In this document: piece after piece, positions 5,739 to 6,164 of the stretch | Layout: each line of letters begins with the position of its first letter | Numbering within the stretch: the first letter of the stretch is position 1 | NCBI GenBank assembly: GCA_035711465.1 | Contig: DASTCC010000047.1 | Span: 1 to 6,164, forward strand | DNA: 6,164 nucleotides | Source: DASTCC01 sp035711465 | Lineage (GTDB): Bacteria; Acidobacteriota; Vicinamibacteria; Vicinamibacterales; SCN-69-37 | Reading direction: 5' to 3' | Position numbers and translations under genes: made by a program | Notes under the pieces: model-generated | The model's database searches: none | What the model saw: the letters and a program-made list of their open reading frames with translations, nothing else | Told to the model about the DNA's origin: nothing

Positions 5739-6164
5739 CGACGTCCGCGGGGGCGGCGGGGTCTCCGGCCGGGTCAGCGTCTGCTGCCGCAGCGCCGCCG
5801 CGCCCATCAACCCGCCCATGCCCATCGACTCGACCGCCGAGCTCGGCACGAGCATCAGCGCGCCTTTCTCTTTCAGTCCTTCGTAGAGCATGTTCATCGC
5901 GCGCAGATGCAGCGCGGTCGGATTGTCGTGGTACTTGCGCGCGGCCTCCTCGAAGCTCTGCGCGATCTCGACTTCCGCCTGGCCGAGAATCACACGCGCC
6001 TGCTTCTCCCGAGACGCCTGCGCCTCGCGCGACATCGCCTCCTGCAGCTGCTGGGGAATGACGATATCGCGCATCTCCACCGCCTGGACGGTGACGCCCC
6101 ACGGCGTCGAGCGCGCATCGATGAGCCGCTGCAGCTCCTGCTCGATTCGCTCCCGGCCCTGGAG
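5736..6164 (-). CDS. SPFH/band 7 (slipin/stomatin-like) protein, C-terminal part (partial)
   Basis: The gene enters from beyond the right edge; 142 codons are visible, ending in TAG. Stomatin-like SPFH proteins oligomerise on the inner membrane and are linked to membrane microdomains and to control of membrane proteases. The visible part begins in the end of the SPFH domain (LQGRERIEQELQRLID, then TPWGVTVQAVEMRDIVIP, about 1-37). QLQEAMSREAQASREKQARV and a long charged helix to about residue 78 follow, matching the family coiled-coil arm that carries the A/E/R-rich repeats. NPTALHLRAMNMLYEGLKEKGALMLVPSSAVESM (81-114) is the usual last domain with its oligomerising helix. A Gly/Met/Ala-rich stretch (115-125) and a Pro-rich tail (RPETPPPPRTS) end the protein. 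The N-terminal membrane hairpin lies outside the window. An NfeD partner, common beside such genes, is not seen downstream; a permease sits there instead. Confidence 0.9.
   Translation of the reverse strand, partial: LQGRERIEQELQRLIDARSTPWGVTVQAVEMRDIVIPQQLQEAMSREAQASREKQARVILGQAEVEIAQSFEEAARKYHDNPTALHLRAMNMLYEGLKEKGALMLVPSSAVESMGMGGLMGAAALRQQTLTRPETPPPPRTS

Noticed and set aside
1..6164. CRISPR array, tRNA, rRNA, insertion sequence or phage genes
   Set aside because: No spaced direct repeats, cloverleaf-like sequence, transposase motifs or terminal repeats flanking a gene were seen. The only repeats are the heptamer array and the palindrome.

Overview
This is a GC-rich bacterial window with two gene blocks that converge on a short, repeat-laden gap. 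The best guess for the host is a soil-type Acidobacteriota, perhaps the Vicinamibacteria. That rests mainly on an ADOP-type (Acidobacterial duplicated orphan permease) MacB/FtsX-like permease, plus the GC-rich codon use and the general style of the neighbouring proteins. The taxonomic call is inference, because no marker gene is present.

Left block, + strand (2-1904). The window opens in the last 58 codons of a Gly-rich general-stress-protein-like gene. A GC hairpin and a -10-like TACAAT follow. Next come two envelope genes 4 nt apart: an exported L,D-transpeptidase (YkuD fold, with degenerate peptidoglycan-binding and LysM-like regions in front) and a membrane-anchored M23-type metallopeptidase homologue. 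Both act on peptidoglycan, one making cross-links or anchoring bonds and the other probably cutting, so they look like a small cell-wall remodelling operon.

Convergent gap (1905-2090). Only 186 nt separate the two blocks. It holds a degenerate 7-bp tandem repeat starting right after the M23 stop codon, then a 105-nt imperfect palindrome with about 36 pairable bases per arm. The palindrome is the most striking non-coding structure here. It could act as a bidirectional terminator or be a dispersed palindromic repeat.

Right block, - strand (6164 down to 2091). Three genes run in the same direction with gaps of 30 and 24 nt: the C-terminal part of an SPFH/band 7 (slipin/stomatin-like) protein, a full-length 818-residue ADOP-like permease with no ATPase beside it, and a 377-residue fold-type I PLP aminotransferase with a GTG start. 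Each of the two gaps carries a TAGAAT -10-like hexamer. The one before the aminotransferase lies so close to the GTG that the transcript could be leaderless.

I found no mobile element, CRISPR array, tRNA or rRNA, and no convincing new multi-gene system. The points worth following are the palindrome and heptamer repeats, the repeated TAGAAT signals, and the unusual SPFH-permease-aminotransferase neighbourhood.
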